A DNA stretch of 64,000 nucleotides from Rhodosorus marinus (taxonomy: Eukaryota > Rhodophyta > Stylonematophyceae > Stylonematales > Stylonemataceae). Made by a program: the position numbers and the translations under genes. Positions 23,086-34,471 of the stretch are shown in pieces. The stretch covers positions 1,097,001-1,161,000 of the forward strand of contig JAMWBK010000010.1 in the NCBI GenBank assembly GCA_029953675.1, read 5' to 3'. Below the pieces are notes generated by a model. The model was given only the letters and a program-made list of their open reading frames with translations. It was not told the origin of the DNA and did no database searches. Numbering within the stretch: position 1 is the stretch's first letter; every line of letters starts with the position of its first letter.

Positions 23086-24094
23086 ACGATTAGTCCGTAG
23101 TGAAAAGCAGATGGTGATTTTTGTTAATTTGGATGAGCGAGCTAAGCTAGTGGCGAGCTGTCTTTCAGTTAGAAGGGATGCTCTCGATTTAGAAATAAAC
23201 TCACTCCATTATCCGTGTACTCAACTTGGTTTTCTGCATGAAAGCGAGTGCTTAGCAAAATCCCAAAGACAAGCACTTGCAGGTCCAAAAGCCACAACAT
23301 TCATTGACCTAGTCGACGAAGTCTCCCTACAGAAAAATTCCGTTCTGGCCTTTTAAAGGCGGAGCAAAACGGATCTTCCAGCAGTTGCGGGTAGAGCATA
23401 ACTCAGACTCCCACATTCACCCAGACTCCACTCGGGTCGGAGCGATCGATACATTGGGTGCTCAGCTCAGAAAGGGGAAAAACGCAGAAACTATGATTAT
23501 CCACTAGTAGCTACTACTATTATGGAACTAGGATGAGAACAATTCGGCCAGTCCCATTTGCCTTGCTCAAACATGGGACCAAGCAACCAACGACGTCTAG
23601 GAACGCAAGACCAGACCGGATCCTTCCGTCGGCGTGCACAATGTCTTATGAGCAACAAAAGCAATTCGAGATAAGACCCTGAGCTGACTAGAAGCATCGA
23701 GTTTCCCAGATTGAAGAGTACAATACTGAGTCGGATCTAAGCATTCCAGTTCGAACATCTGGCCATCTTAAGCTACCCCCGTTCCAGCTCGAACCAAAAA
23801 GCTCAAAATCGTGGCAGCGCCGAGATGAGGAGGGATCGATGCGCAAAAGTGTGGGTGAGGAGGGTGTGCGGGGTACGATATTCAGTTTGTGTTTATTTTG
23901 ATAACCTGGATCATCGTATTGAAAGCACCAACGGTAGAAAGCAGTTCCAGGTGCTCCTCACGTTGACTTTTTGTCTCGGCTGTGGAACCCTGGCATGGTG
24001 TGACGAGGTTGTTTCGATTTTAGGGGATCCTAGGTTTCGGGGTTGTCTTCAAGCTGTTCGGGGGTTGTCTTCCCTGTTTTGAGGGCCGGACAAG
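23086..24094. other. Intergenic, no gene seen
   Basis: An open frame continues past the CHCHD2 stop in another phase, to about 23356, but it has no recognisable content. Nothing else is supported. The last 150 bases are G/T-rich on the plus strand, which may be promoter or 5' UTR of the ribosomal protein gene. Confidence 0.4.
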
Positions 24095-25141
24095 ATGTTG
24101 CGCGGCCTTGCTGCGGTGGCGATGAAGCGCAGCCAGCCGCATACTGAGTTCGCTCGGTTTTCACACTTCAGTCGGTTGAAGGGTAGGCACCGCCACAGGA
24201 TCTTGGCGTTGGGACGTTATAGGGAGATGAGGTGTGAGACCCATCCACCAGTAAGGACGAAGTTCCTCACTCCATTTTTGGCAACTGAACTCCCCCCGAG
24301 GGAGGCGGAGATGATAGCGGGTGTCAAAGCGAGGATGGCGGACAAGAACCGCGAACGTCCACATGCATGGCTGGATGACATGAACATGACACCACAAGCG
24401 GATAAGACGGAAGAAGAGAAGAAGATCCTGGGGCACAGACCAATGGTCTATCAACTGCCTCTCTATGGTCACGACAACCGCGAAGAGATCATAGATAACC
24501 TCCCAATAGAGAAAGTCTACAAGCTTCTTTCGGTGTACGGATGTCCATATTACTCTATGGATGTTTGGGGGCGTCCAAGACTCAAGGATGTAACAAAGTT
24601 CAGGTACCTCACGAGAAAAGTTGGCGTCGTCGCAACAAATAAGAATAAGACGCAGGCCACTGTAATGGTCAGGTATATGAGATATAACTGGAGATACCGC
24701 TATGTAAGCCCGCTGTCGACTCAGATCACCTTAGTTTGCCTATGTTTTGATCTAGTTTCTCATGAAAGCACTCTCGTCTCCTACTTACAGAGATACTGGT
24801 GGACGAGGAAGTTTAAATGCCATGACGAATTTAACATTTGCAGATTAGGGGACGTGGTGGTTATCCAAGCGCAGCGGTTTGAGAAATATGGGAAGGATTT
24901 TACTGTTGTACAAAACTACGGCAACAAGGAGAAAATTGAAGGTACCGAGAGAGCGGAGAGAATAAAGGAGTTAATTGAGGCTGTGGAGTACGACCCGGGT
25001 GTTGCGCAGTACCTTCCTGCTGATTCGAGGTACAAAAAAATGAAAAAGAGGATCAAACGATTCCAGTGGCGGGTGGCAGGCAAGTTCAGTAGACGCCAGG
25101 ACAAGAAGTACAGTTTTAAGAGGTTCCACATGCAAGTCTAA
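24095..25141 (+). CDS. Mitochondrial-type ribosomal protein uS17 with long extensions
   Basis: Exons are 24095-24703 and 24791-25141, giving 319 residues. The uS17 core is recognisable as VGVVATNKNKTQATVMVRY, then, after the splice, WTRKFKCHDEFNICRLGDVVVI. This is the usual order of the OB-fold protein that binds the 5' domain of small-subunit rRNA. The start is MLRGLAAVAMKRS, a plausible mitochondrial presequence, followed by roughly 150 residues without a bacterial counterpart. A basic C-tail of about 90 residues follows the core. Mitochondrial location is inferred from divergence and the extensions. The intron (87 bases) contains no in-frame stop, so retention would add 29 residues in frame; splicing is favoured because it restores continuity of the core. 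Confidence 0.8.
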   Translation: MLRGLAAVAMKRSQPHTEFARFSHFSRLKGRHRHRILALGRYREMRCETHPPVRTKFLTPFLATELPPREAEMIAGVKARMADKNRERPHAWLDDMNMTPQADKTEEEKKILGHRPMVYQLPLYGHDNREEIIDNLPIEKVYKLLSVYGCPYYSMDVWGRPRLKDVTKFRYLTRKVGVVATNKNKTQATVMVRYMRYNWRYRYVSPLSTQITLVCLCFDLVSHESTLVSYLQRYWWTRKFKCHDEFNICRLGDVVVIQAQRFEKYGKDFTVVQNYGNKEKIEGTERAERIKELIEAVEYDPGVAQYLPADSRYKKMKKRIKRFQWRVAGKFSRRQDKKYSFKRFHMQV

Positions 25142-25297
25142 ACCAGTGGCGATGCGAAAAACCAAACCTTGCAGTGGAAAAAGGCAGCTGGGTGCCTCGA
25201 CATGCGCTATACTATTGAGCTGTTTAGCCTAGCCCTTATGTCTGCATGCAGTCGGTAAACTTAGATTTTATTCTTCGCGTTCCCGAGAAGCTCCAGT

Positions 25298-26182
25298 CTA
25301 AGCTTCTTCCTTCATGAGCAAGTCGCAGGCTCTGTAAAGTGTTTTCATGAACCCGGGAATTCCTGTGGACACGGCCCAGTTGATTATCGATTTCGGTATC
25401 GTCCCGCGCGGATCATCGTAGAACGAGTAGACGTACTCTGTTACATCTGCCTGTCTTACCAGAATCCACATGCGCGTGGTCGTAGATTTTCATGAGCTTG
25501 GAACGCCTCGAGATGATCGCAGTTATGAGATAAAGTAACTAGCTATGAGCTGAATGCTTACATTTTCGCGTGCTCTCAGGACATACGTGCCGAAGTAGTC
25601 CAGGACACGAACTTTGCGCCTCACCTCCGGCTTTTTTTCATTTGCGGTTGTTCTCGTTACGAAAACGTAAGAGCCATCTACTTCCTTTCTGTATCGTCTG
25701 GCGTAGACATAGTCCCTGAGCGAAGAAAAGAGACGCACAACCAATTGTCGAGACTTAGCACAACGACTGACTACTAAACGGCACAGGCCTCCATGGCGTC
25801 CGGTGTTCCGCCTGATAAGCCCTTACCTGTTAGAAAACCAAAGTGGATACTTCGCATCCCAGTAGATGTAATCAGTGCTGCCCTCCGACCCGATCACTTC
25901 GAGTTTCTCGCAGTGCTTGTCCCATCTTTTGTGAAAATCAACATCAAGGAGTACCTTGACGAATGTTTCGACACCGTAAGGTGCGGATCCGAGGATCAAG
26001 TACTCATAGACGCCCTGCTTCCCCACCTTCTTCCAGATCCTGAGGGCATCCTTATCCTTCCTCGGGTCACCATTTTGAATCAGTGCTTCAAAACCCTTCC
26101 CCTCGGGCGGTCCCCCGGCCTCGAAGTAGGAGAAGTTGTCCTGGACTGAGTCCATATCCGAATCGCTGACAACCTCGACCAT
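25298..26182 (-). CDS. START-domain lipid-transfer protein (PCTP/STARD7-like)
   Basis: Exons in transcription order are 25827-26182, 25562-25715 and 25298-25450, giving 220 residues from the ATG at 26182 (human PCTP has 214). START-type blocks are VYEYLILGS, DVDFHKRWDKHC, IYWDAKYPLWFSNRDYVYAR, and a C-terminal EYVYSFYDDPRGTIPKSIIN followed by WAVSTGIPGFMKTL. This fits the phosphatidylcholine-transfer subgroup, which binds one lipid in a hydrophobic cavity. An open frame upstream (26183-26364), without an ATG but with a helical-looking sequence, may belong to an additional 5' exon carrying a targeting sequence, so the true N-terminus is uncertain. The last 3' splice site was chosen because it is the only one keeping phase. 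Confidence 0.82.
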
Positions 26183-26364
26183 CTTTTCTGACAGTGCTCT
26201 TCACAACTCCAGGCAACCAGTTCTTCCGTGGACCGGGAATTCCGGTGATCAAGGAGCGCTAACTTCTGCTTCAACGGAAACAGGTCAGGCCGCTCCAGCA
26301 GGCTTCTCAGCTGCTCCCACAGCCCAATGCTCCTGGAAGACAAGCTTTTTGAGCTATCTACCAC

Positions 26365-28915
26365 TGATCAGAACAGAAGATCAGCATTCACAGGCGTTTT
26401 TTCTCCTGTCAAAAAGATACCATAATATTCTTTACCAACCCAAACCAACCCAGGGGTTGCTCACGGACCCCATACCCCTTTGCAAAACGCTGATCCCAGA
26501 TTTCGTTATCCAAATGGGACACCATCCCTAAGGCACCGATCCATCCACCACGTCATCCCAATTTTTTGTCAGCACCGGGATGGAAAGCGTCTATGCTCAA
26601 CAAGGCAGACATTCACCAAGACAGGATTTTGTCTGGTGATAGGGTTCTAGGCTAGGTCTAGATCCATCTACAGTATGGTAACATCCGGATCAGCCTCCTC
26701 ATACCAGACTCGAAAAGCCTTCCCCACCCCCCCCCCCAACTGCCAATGATTCGAGGCCTGGTTCTCACGGGGCAGTCAACTGGAATATGCAAATAAAGAT
26801 TCAAGACACGCGTAAAAACATAATTTGTTAGTACCATTCGTATTATCCAATTAGCGTGCTTAATTCTGGTAATTTTGATGATTCTCAACGGATCCGGTAA
26901 TTGGGACACTTTTTGGGACTGTAGGAATCCTTAGGTTTTCGTAGGTTGGGTAGGGTTTCAAAAAGCTGTCTTCGACTTTAGCCGTGTGTTAGATCTTTCG
27001 AACCAGCTCTCGTCCTTTATATATGTCGCAGTAGCAACGTATCATTTTTCTATAGAGGATATGAGCTTGCAAACTATTTGCCAAGAGGGACCGACGGTCC
27101 TCGCATTTTGGTCGCGCTTGCTTCTCTGCTGATTTGTGAATCAGTTCTGCACTTGCAAGCTTATATCCTTGTAGCGTCAATAGCTGTCATTACTTGTTTA
27201 GCTGAGAACACAGTTGTAGGACAGAGCACGCTAGACTACTGCTTGCCTTGCCTGCCGGTACCGAATTCTGCTTTGATCGCCGCGTTGCGGTGGTGAACTG
27301 TAATCCGATTAGTCCCTTAACAGAGTTCTTAGATGACTTCAAGGGAACAGAGAGTGGAAACTATCTCGTTGAAGCTTCTCAACCCCATCAGCGGGGTCCT
27401 CCATAGGAGACGCTTTTACAGGATGGCTTTTAATGTTCGAATACCTGGTTCGCAGTTGTAAAAGGGCGGGTCGTCACAAGTTGGAAAGGGGAACACGCGG
27501 TGCATCGTGTTCACGGGAAGGCGTGGTATACCGAGGTTAAAGTACTCCAATGAGATCGGGAAATGGTATCCGTGAGCATTGCATTTGTTCTCCCTGTGTT
27601 TTTGCGCGTCAGAGAAATTCCATAGTTTCTCACCATTAGCGACTGGGTTGGTTGTAGTCGGGACTGAAAGCACTGATGAAGATACCGCAGACACAGCTTC
27701 AATAAGTCAGATAAAGAAAATTGGATAGCATTGCAATCGTCCTGGCAGAACTTTCCCGATTGTGCGCGTCCTAAAGCTATCCTAAAGTTGTGCGAACTGC
27801 CCAGACCGCCTTTAGAGTGTCTGTTCACTGCGTTTCGAGATGAACGGCCAGCCGGAAAAGCAGATCAATGTATCCAGACCTGTCCGCAGCGTAGCCCTGC
27901 CTAGGTTGTAGTTTTTGGGGCTGACCATGAGAGTAGTTTGCAGGAGCTGCTAGAAGCCGATCACTGGGATGGCGAAGAACTGGAGTTCGAAACGTCGCGG
28001 TTCGGATACCCCTGACATGTTCAGCTAGACCACTGCTTGAAGCTGTTGCTGTGAAACAGTCTACTACAACAAGATCGCAATAGAGCACCAGTCAGTTGCT
28101 GATAATCCACGCGATTTGCTGCACCATTAGACGCTCAACCCACGCACGAAGACCACCGGGCCGTGATCAACGACCGAACCAGTTCAAGCAGCCGGGGAAA
28201 CTTGTGAAGCGGTAGCAATGCCAAGCGTTGAGTGAGTGGGCATCCCAGGCTAGTACCCTGACCACACAAACCCAACACGCGATTTCAAAAACCGCATCAA
28301 TAAGAGCCAAAGAAACCACCAACCTGTACGACCAGAGTTCGGTTGGGCGATCCCAACGCAATTCCGCTTCGTAGCAACCACACTCCCCAAGGACAGACGA
28401 GATCGCGCCACAGCAGACTAGCCCGAGCTCACCTCTACCAATTCCCATCGTAGCCGATGAGAACTACTCAAGAAAGTCCGTTGCACCCTAGCTTAGGACG
28501 CGTGTCCATAATCAATTCGTTAATACAAGATATCCCAAGAAGAGTCAACACGCGTCAATATATGATTCGATTAAAATCCAAAAAGCCGCGTGGCAGAGAT
28601 CTATTGTATTAATCAACTATTATAGAGATATCTATTGGATAATAAATATTGTTTTAAGAAATTTTAGCGAGCCGGTTTGGACCGTGGGGACATGGCCGTT
28701 GGGTATCTAAAGGGGGAGGCGGGTGGGGGGGGGGGGAAGGGATAGTTGGGGGTAGTCGGGGAGAAGGAAAGGGTGGATGATATAATTTTTTGGAACATTT
28801 TTGGATCTGTTGTAAGCTCTTGTGCTAGTGTGTGTTTTTTGTAATTGAGTTTTCAGTTAGCATTTGAGTATTTGTAGTTGGATCTTTAGATCCTCGTTTT
28901 GGTGTTTTTTGCAAG
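26365..28915. other. Long stretch without an assigned gene
   Basis: About 2.5 kb. It includes a C-run at 26727-26739 and short open frames on both strands. A possible unassigned minus-strand coding region (27416-28448) is listed separately. AT-rich sequence fills 28540-28670. A very G-rich plus-strand tract at 28710-28770 lies about 150-200 bases before the phosphoglycerate kinase start codon and is followed by a T-rich leader. Confidence 0.4.
27416..28448 (-). other. Possible unassigned multi-exon gene
   Basis: Three minus-strand frames stay open: 28448-28167, beginning at a true ATG (MGIGRGELGLVCCGA) and including a candidate 66-base GT-AG intron; 28088-27825; and 27694-27416. The second and third contain ordinary-looking composition (for example FRTPVLRHPSDRLLAAP and ANGEKLWNFSDAQKHREN). 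I could not join them into one convincing model and recognise no family. They may be exons of a lineage-specific gene or chance frames. Confidence 0.2.
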
Positions 28916-30537
28916 ATGTCGGTTTCGAACAAGCTTGGGCTGGATGATATCGACGTGAAGGATAAGCGGGTGTTCATTCGGGTGGATTTCAATGTCCCCT
29001 TCGACAAGTCGGTAAGGAACGGTTAATATGTGCGAACTTTTGTCTTGCCCATGCGGATGGACTTCTCCCGCTCGAGTGTTTGGAGTATTTTGGAGAGCTT
29101 ATGCTCCAGCTGATGCGGGAAGAATCTTCTGGGGCAGGCGTTTTAGGACTTGGGTTCTGAAGCTGGATTTCACCTTTTTCTGTTTCCGTAGACTGGGGAA
29201 ATATCAAATACGCAGAGGATTGACGCCGCCATTCCGACAATTAAGAAGGTGATTGATTCCGGCGCAAAATCTGTGGTCCTCGCTTCTCACCTCGGCCGAC
29301 CGGAAGGAAAGGTTACCCCAAAGTTCTCCATGAAGCCCGTCGCAGCCGCTGTTGAGAAAGCCCTCGGAAAATCTGTCATTTTTCTAAGTGACTGTGTGGG
29401 ACCTGAGGTCGAAGCAGCCTGTAAGGATCCGCAACCAGGTACGTCCCTGACTTACAGAGAGCAAGTCAACGCGCATTCGCTTTTGGTGGAGACTCAATGA
29501 CGCTACTTCTGCGCTACTTGCACCCTGTACAGGCTCAGTGTTCCTTCTCGAAAATCTCAGATTCCATGTTGAGGAGGAGGGCAAGGGAACGGACGCAGAG
29601 GGAAACAAGATTAAGGCTGAGAAGGATAAGCTTGCCTCTTTCCGAGAGAGTTTATCTACCCTTGCTGATATCTACGTAAACGATGCCTTCGGAACTGCGC
29701 ACCGAGCGCATTCCTCAATGGTCGGAGTATGCCTTCCAGAGCGGGCAGCTGGGTACCTGATGAAGAAGGAGCTCGACTATTTTGGAAAGGCATTGGACAA
29801 TCCAACAAGGCCATTCCTTGCGATTCTGGGCGGTGCAAAGGTCTCTGATAAGATCCAATTGATCAACAACTTGTTGGACAAGGTTGACTCTATGATCATC
29901 GGTGGAGGCATGGCCTTTACTTTCACCAAGACGATAAGCTCGATGAAGATCGGAGCTTCCCTGTACGACGAGGAAGGATCGAAGATCGTTCCAGATATTA
30001 TGACGAAGGCGGAAGAAAAAGGTGTCAAAATTTATTTGCCCATTGACTTCATCACAGCGGACAAGTTCGCGGCCGACGCTACAACCGGAATCGCTACTGT
30101 GGCCGATGGAGTTCCTGACGGATGGATGGGTCTTGATGTGGGACCAGAGAGCTGTGAATTGTTCAGCAAAGTCGTGAAGGAATCAAAGACTATTGTCTGG
30201 AACGGACCTGCAGGAGTATTCGAATTCGAAGCTTTTAGTAAAGGAACTCTGGCGACGATGGAGGCGGTGAGGAACCCATTCTGCAGTACTCTCATCCAGG
30301 CGAGTAGTCCTGATGCTGTGTTTGCCTTGTTTTGCTTTTCTGTTTTGTTCCCTGTAGGTCGTTGCTGCAACGGAGGACGGAGCCATCTCAATCATTGGCG
30401 GAGGAGACACCGCCACTGCAGCGAAGAAGTTTGGAACTGAGAGCAAGGTGAGCCATGTGAGTACGGGAGGCGGAGCGAGCTTGGAGCTTCTTGAAGGAAA
30501 AGTCCTTCCAGGTGTTGATGCTTTGAGCACGAAGTAG
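28916..30537 (+). CDS. PGK: Phosphoglycerate kinase
   Basis: Exons 28916-29011, 29192-29438, 29533-30266 and 30358-30537 join in phase to give 418 residues, the normal PGK length. The diagnostic blocks are present in order: [16 protein letters not shown] near the start, the basic-patch [94 protein letters not shown] and [15 protein letters not shown]. The enzyme converts 1,3-bisphosphoglycerate and ADP to 3-phosphoglycerate and ATP. It starts directly with [15 protein letters not shown] and has no transit peptide, so it is probably the cytosolic glycolytic isoform. A G-rich tract followed by a T-rich leader precedes the start. Confidence 0.97.
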
Positions 30538-30793
30538 GCGATGAGAGAAGGAACAATGAGTAAAGACGGGATGTGATGGCTGGACGAGTTGTTCTCTGCC
30601 TCTTTCAACCCCCGTTGTTGTGTCACTGACGATTAAATCTAAGAGTGAGCTACGAAACTGTGAGTAATCTACAAGATTGCTGTTTATGCTCAGTTCGATT
30701 CAACAGTCGAGTCCTTGTCCACAGAGACGGTTGCTTCCCATCTGTAGTGGGTGCAGCAGCTCCTTTGAAAACTCCATCGAGGAAATAAGCCAT

Positions 30794-33700
30794 CTATCTA
30801 AATCGAACTCTGATTGACATATCTCCAGTCTCAACACCATGTGGAACGGATGGATTCGTTTCTGAACGAGGAGCCGATTTGCTACTTGTTGGGGTCCGGG
30901 ATGGTTCAACGACTGGGTTGAGTCTCCTCTTCTTCTTCGGCCTTTCTTCCAAGTGCTGGCCAACGAGGCAGCTGGCGTCCTCGCTAGACCGGGGAAGCGG
31001 AGTACAATCCTGATCGATCTCAAACAGCTCCTCCATGTCCTCTATGAAATCAGAAAGCACGTCGGTTGCGAGTACTAACTTCGGAACGCTCCGATGCGTT
31101 TTCCTCGATTCCCGATGTGAGTCAACGATGGCTTCAAGCTCCCGCGCTAAATGTCTTACACCGACAAGACATTCTGACCCACCTGGCAGACCAATTACTG
31201 ATCCTAAAGCAGCTGGCAACTGTAGGCAGGCATTTAGCACACCCATTTGGTGATCGACTTCCACCAACCCCCTCAGCAGCGATACCCTCTTTGCCGCTCG
31301 ACTGGTGCTGGAGACTGGTTTGGCTAGAGAGGCCATGGCAACCTGTCCCAAGATATGTACAACGCATTGAATTCCGTTTCCTGTAACTTCGGGGAAAAGC
31401 CGCTCGTCTCCATTCTCAGAAAGTTCGCATACGCGAGTCCACGCGCACGCCTCGTCAACCCTAGCCTCAGAGCCGAGGCAGGCGAACATGGAAGAAAGTC
31501 GATACCGAAGCACGGACTCCTGGTTTCCAGCTCTGCCTCCTTTTACATGCAGTTTACCCTGCTGTCTAGGGTTGTGGAAAAGAGGATCGTGTACAGAGGT
31601 ACAGTTCAATGCCAGAGGGGTCGATGGCAAAAAGCCCTTGCCTGCGAATTCAAAGGTTCTTGAAAGTGTTCTCAACCATAGCTGAGCCGCGGAAGTGTCG
31701 TTAACCCCACACCGCATAGCCATATCCACAGATATCGATGCCAAACTGGAGTCAGCAGTTGAATCAACAACTTTCCTCGCGAGCCGCTTTGCATCCTCTG
31801 GCTTGAGCACAATAACTCGTAGAGCCCAGCCCATTGCTTGGTAACACAGTTGGGCCTCTTCCGAAGACGCTTGGCTCATGTCTTCGTTTCTGCTCCTCCC
31901 CCTAGTCCGTTCTGACCCTGTTGAAGTTCGACCCCTAGTCTCGTAGTCGAGAAGACGTTCAACATATGTTTTGAGCTCGGGTAGCCTTGCGACCCCAAAC
32001 ACTTCATCTTCCAGCATTTTTGGGATACAAAGAAGTAAGGTATACAGAAGCTCCACGTTCTTAGACTCCTCTTCGAGCACAGTAAGGGCTAGAGCTGCAG
32101 ACGCTCCTGTAACCTGCACGTCCTCGTCTTCTGATTTGTTTAGTAACAGCTTTTGAACCTTTCTGCGCCATTCAACTCCCTGAGAGAGTTTCCTCAGGAA
32201 GCCCTCCCGGTGGGAGTCTTTCGAGGGATAGATATTTACAAGGGATATGTAGATGTCAGCTGCAAGAGATAGCTCAGCAATAGTGGCAGCCTTGCGAGAA
32301 GCGACCGGCCTCCCCGTTCTCACGTACTCTGAGGCTTCATCTGAAACCTGCAGCTCGAAGCAGAATGGATTCTCGGCAGTCTGCTCGACGATAGCCACAA
32401 CGCTGGACGCGACTAGTACTCTTCGATGACCGTGTGGGCCTGCTCTCTCCAGGAGCGACGCAACTTTCACAGACACCGCTCCGCGCTCACTTCCGGCCCC
32501 CAACACAACGTCACGTAAATCAGATATGAAACACTTGACGTGGTTGGTGTCCACTCTAATGCCCTTCGCAAGCAACACAGCTACAGCGTTCAAGGTCTCA
32601 ACCGCAAAGTCCACATCAGCTTCTGGAACAGTTGCCGCCCTTTCGACAAGCTGAAGCGCGTCCTTCGCATCAGCTTCTTCCAAACTTGGGATAATGGCTG
32701 TGACTGTCTGAACGCCGATGCATTTGTCCCTACTCTTCCCAAAGAGTAACTGCTTCCTGACCGAGACCAGTAGTGATGTCGCGACTTGCTTTCTTCCGGC
32801 TACGAATAGAGCGGCTGCGCTAGACAGTGCCTGTACAGCCGCTTGATTCAACGCACAGGGACGTTGCAAGGGCTCTAATAGAACATGCAGCCACGCTTCT
32901 AACATTTCCGACCCTCGAACAGCTGCCTCGTGCACCACGTCCGCCGCTCGACGAGCAGACGAGGGATTGCTTGAACACATCGTGGAGGATAGGTCTGTTG
33001 CCAGAGTCCGTCTAGATCTGGAAGAATGCTCAAAAAGATCTAGAAAGAAGGTCCTAACAACGCCCGCGCTAACCCCTTCATCTGTTTCATGAGTGTACAA
33101 CAGGAATGAGTCAGCGCAGCCACGAACGAAAGGAAAATATATGTCGGGTGAAAGCAGGATCAGCCAGGGTGGACTTGGGGCTTGAGATGAACGAGAACAA
33201 GGTGTTCTGGTCTACAAGAATCCGCTCTGAAATTCGATCAATCCAATCCTGATCAAGCAAAGCCCCTAAGAAAATGGTAGGAGATCCTCCGGTCCTCCTA
33301 CGTCCCAAATTTCAGCCAGGCGTGAGCCGACCCTGAGCCCATTGGCGAACTGACAAAAAGATGGAAGGGATTCTCTATGCTCTCTAATCGATAAGATCTG
33401 TCGGGTTTCCTCACCGTGTAGCTGCAGAAGCAGATTAGCTAGTTTTCTCAACCCCTCCACGTGCTTGTCGATTATTGATGGGTGCATTTTCATGATGATT
33501 CTGATGGTATCGGTTGTGATTCGATTCGTTGCAGCAGCCCGTCTTACGGAGGAGACTGCCATCCCTCGGTCTCTAGGTCGACAAAGCGCTGTTCCCCATA
33601 CGATAAGATCAATGGATGAGACACCGCCTTGACATTTTCCGCATACTTCGAGCAGGAGGCTGTTCGTCCTCCGGTTCAAACGAGATGCGTCCGCAACTAC

Positions 33701-34471
33701 ATCCGCTACGAGAGAAGCGATCCCATCACTAAAAAAAAGTAAGCAGGAAGATATGCACAAAATGCAAGGACAATTTGCCAGTGAACCGGACCTGATACTT
33801 GGGCATGGAAAGCAAAAGAGACACGAGGGACTGCTTGGCTATTGTACCTGAGAGATCTGGTCTTTTCTCTTAGTTTCTGAAGTGTTTCAGAAGAAGCACC
33901 AGTTCGGAGTATGCTGTTCACGATTGCAGGGACATCATCTTCCTCAACCGTGCTCAGAGCGTAGACCAGTGTGTCTTTGAGGTTCGCCGTTTGGTCTTCG
34001 GTAAGCTTCAGCTCGCTTGCGGAGGCGACAATCAGGGTAAGTAAAGACCGATCCTCTTGTAGGAGTTGTGCAAAGGTTGAGAGCACGCCCTCAATTTCTT
34101 CTTGGCTGTCCCCAATGAGATCAACAACGCTCGGGATGACTTCTCGCGGGTAAAGAATCGCAAGGTCTAGCAGACTATTGTTTTGGTTCCATATCGAAAA
34201 CAGAAGACAATCAGATGACCAATTAGAACACATAAGCCAAGCAAAGAAGAACACGAAAGCTGGAAATAACATTTCACATAGCTTACCCGTAGGTAATCGC
34301 CGGATGCGGCGAAGAAAGCTCGTTAGTCAATAGCCGAGCGACTCTACAAACGTCTTTTTGAGTGCTACACTGAGCGGCCAGCAGCAAATTTCGTCCGAGC
34401 TCGATATTTTCCTTCTCGTCCCCCCGTCGAAACACGTCTCCAGCTCCTTCGAGCAGGACTTGAAGGTCCAT
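30794..34471 (-). CDS. FANCI-like Fanconi anaemia pathway protein
   Basis: Exons in transcription order are 34287-34471, 33848-34174, 33302-33728 and 30794-33211, giving 1118 residues (human FANCI has about 1330). The protein is almost entirely alpha-helical repeat in character. FANCI-like features are the central VSVRKQLLFGKSRDKCIG helix pair and, near the end, RSVPKLVLATDVLSDFIEDM. The protein then has an acidic stretch and a KKKRR nuclear signal close to the C-terminus, as in FANCI. FANCI pairs with FANCD2 to clamp DNA at interstrand crosslinks. The N-terminal 300 residues are weakly conserved and also resemble FANCD2, its paralogue. The 90-base intron 33212-33301 removes two in-frame stops and restores the frame. 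The gene is convergent with PGK. Confidence 0.72.

Noticed and set aside
26183-26364. N-terminal exon of the START protein
   Set aside because: The frame is open but has no ATG, is in a different phase from the START exon, and the only short join would be about 30 bases. Left as a possibility in the feature text.
33212-33310. Extra frame (33111-33308) as a FANCI exon
   Set aside because: Using it requires two frame changes. A single 90-base phase-0 intron at 33212-33301 links the flanking exons directly.
30794-34471. Identification as FANCD2
   Set aside because: The N-terminal region is compatible with both paralogues, but the C-terminal helix and terminal KKKRR signal follow FANCI, and the acidic FANCD2-type tail is absent.
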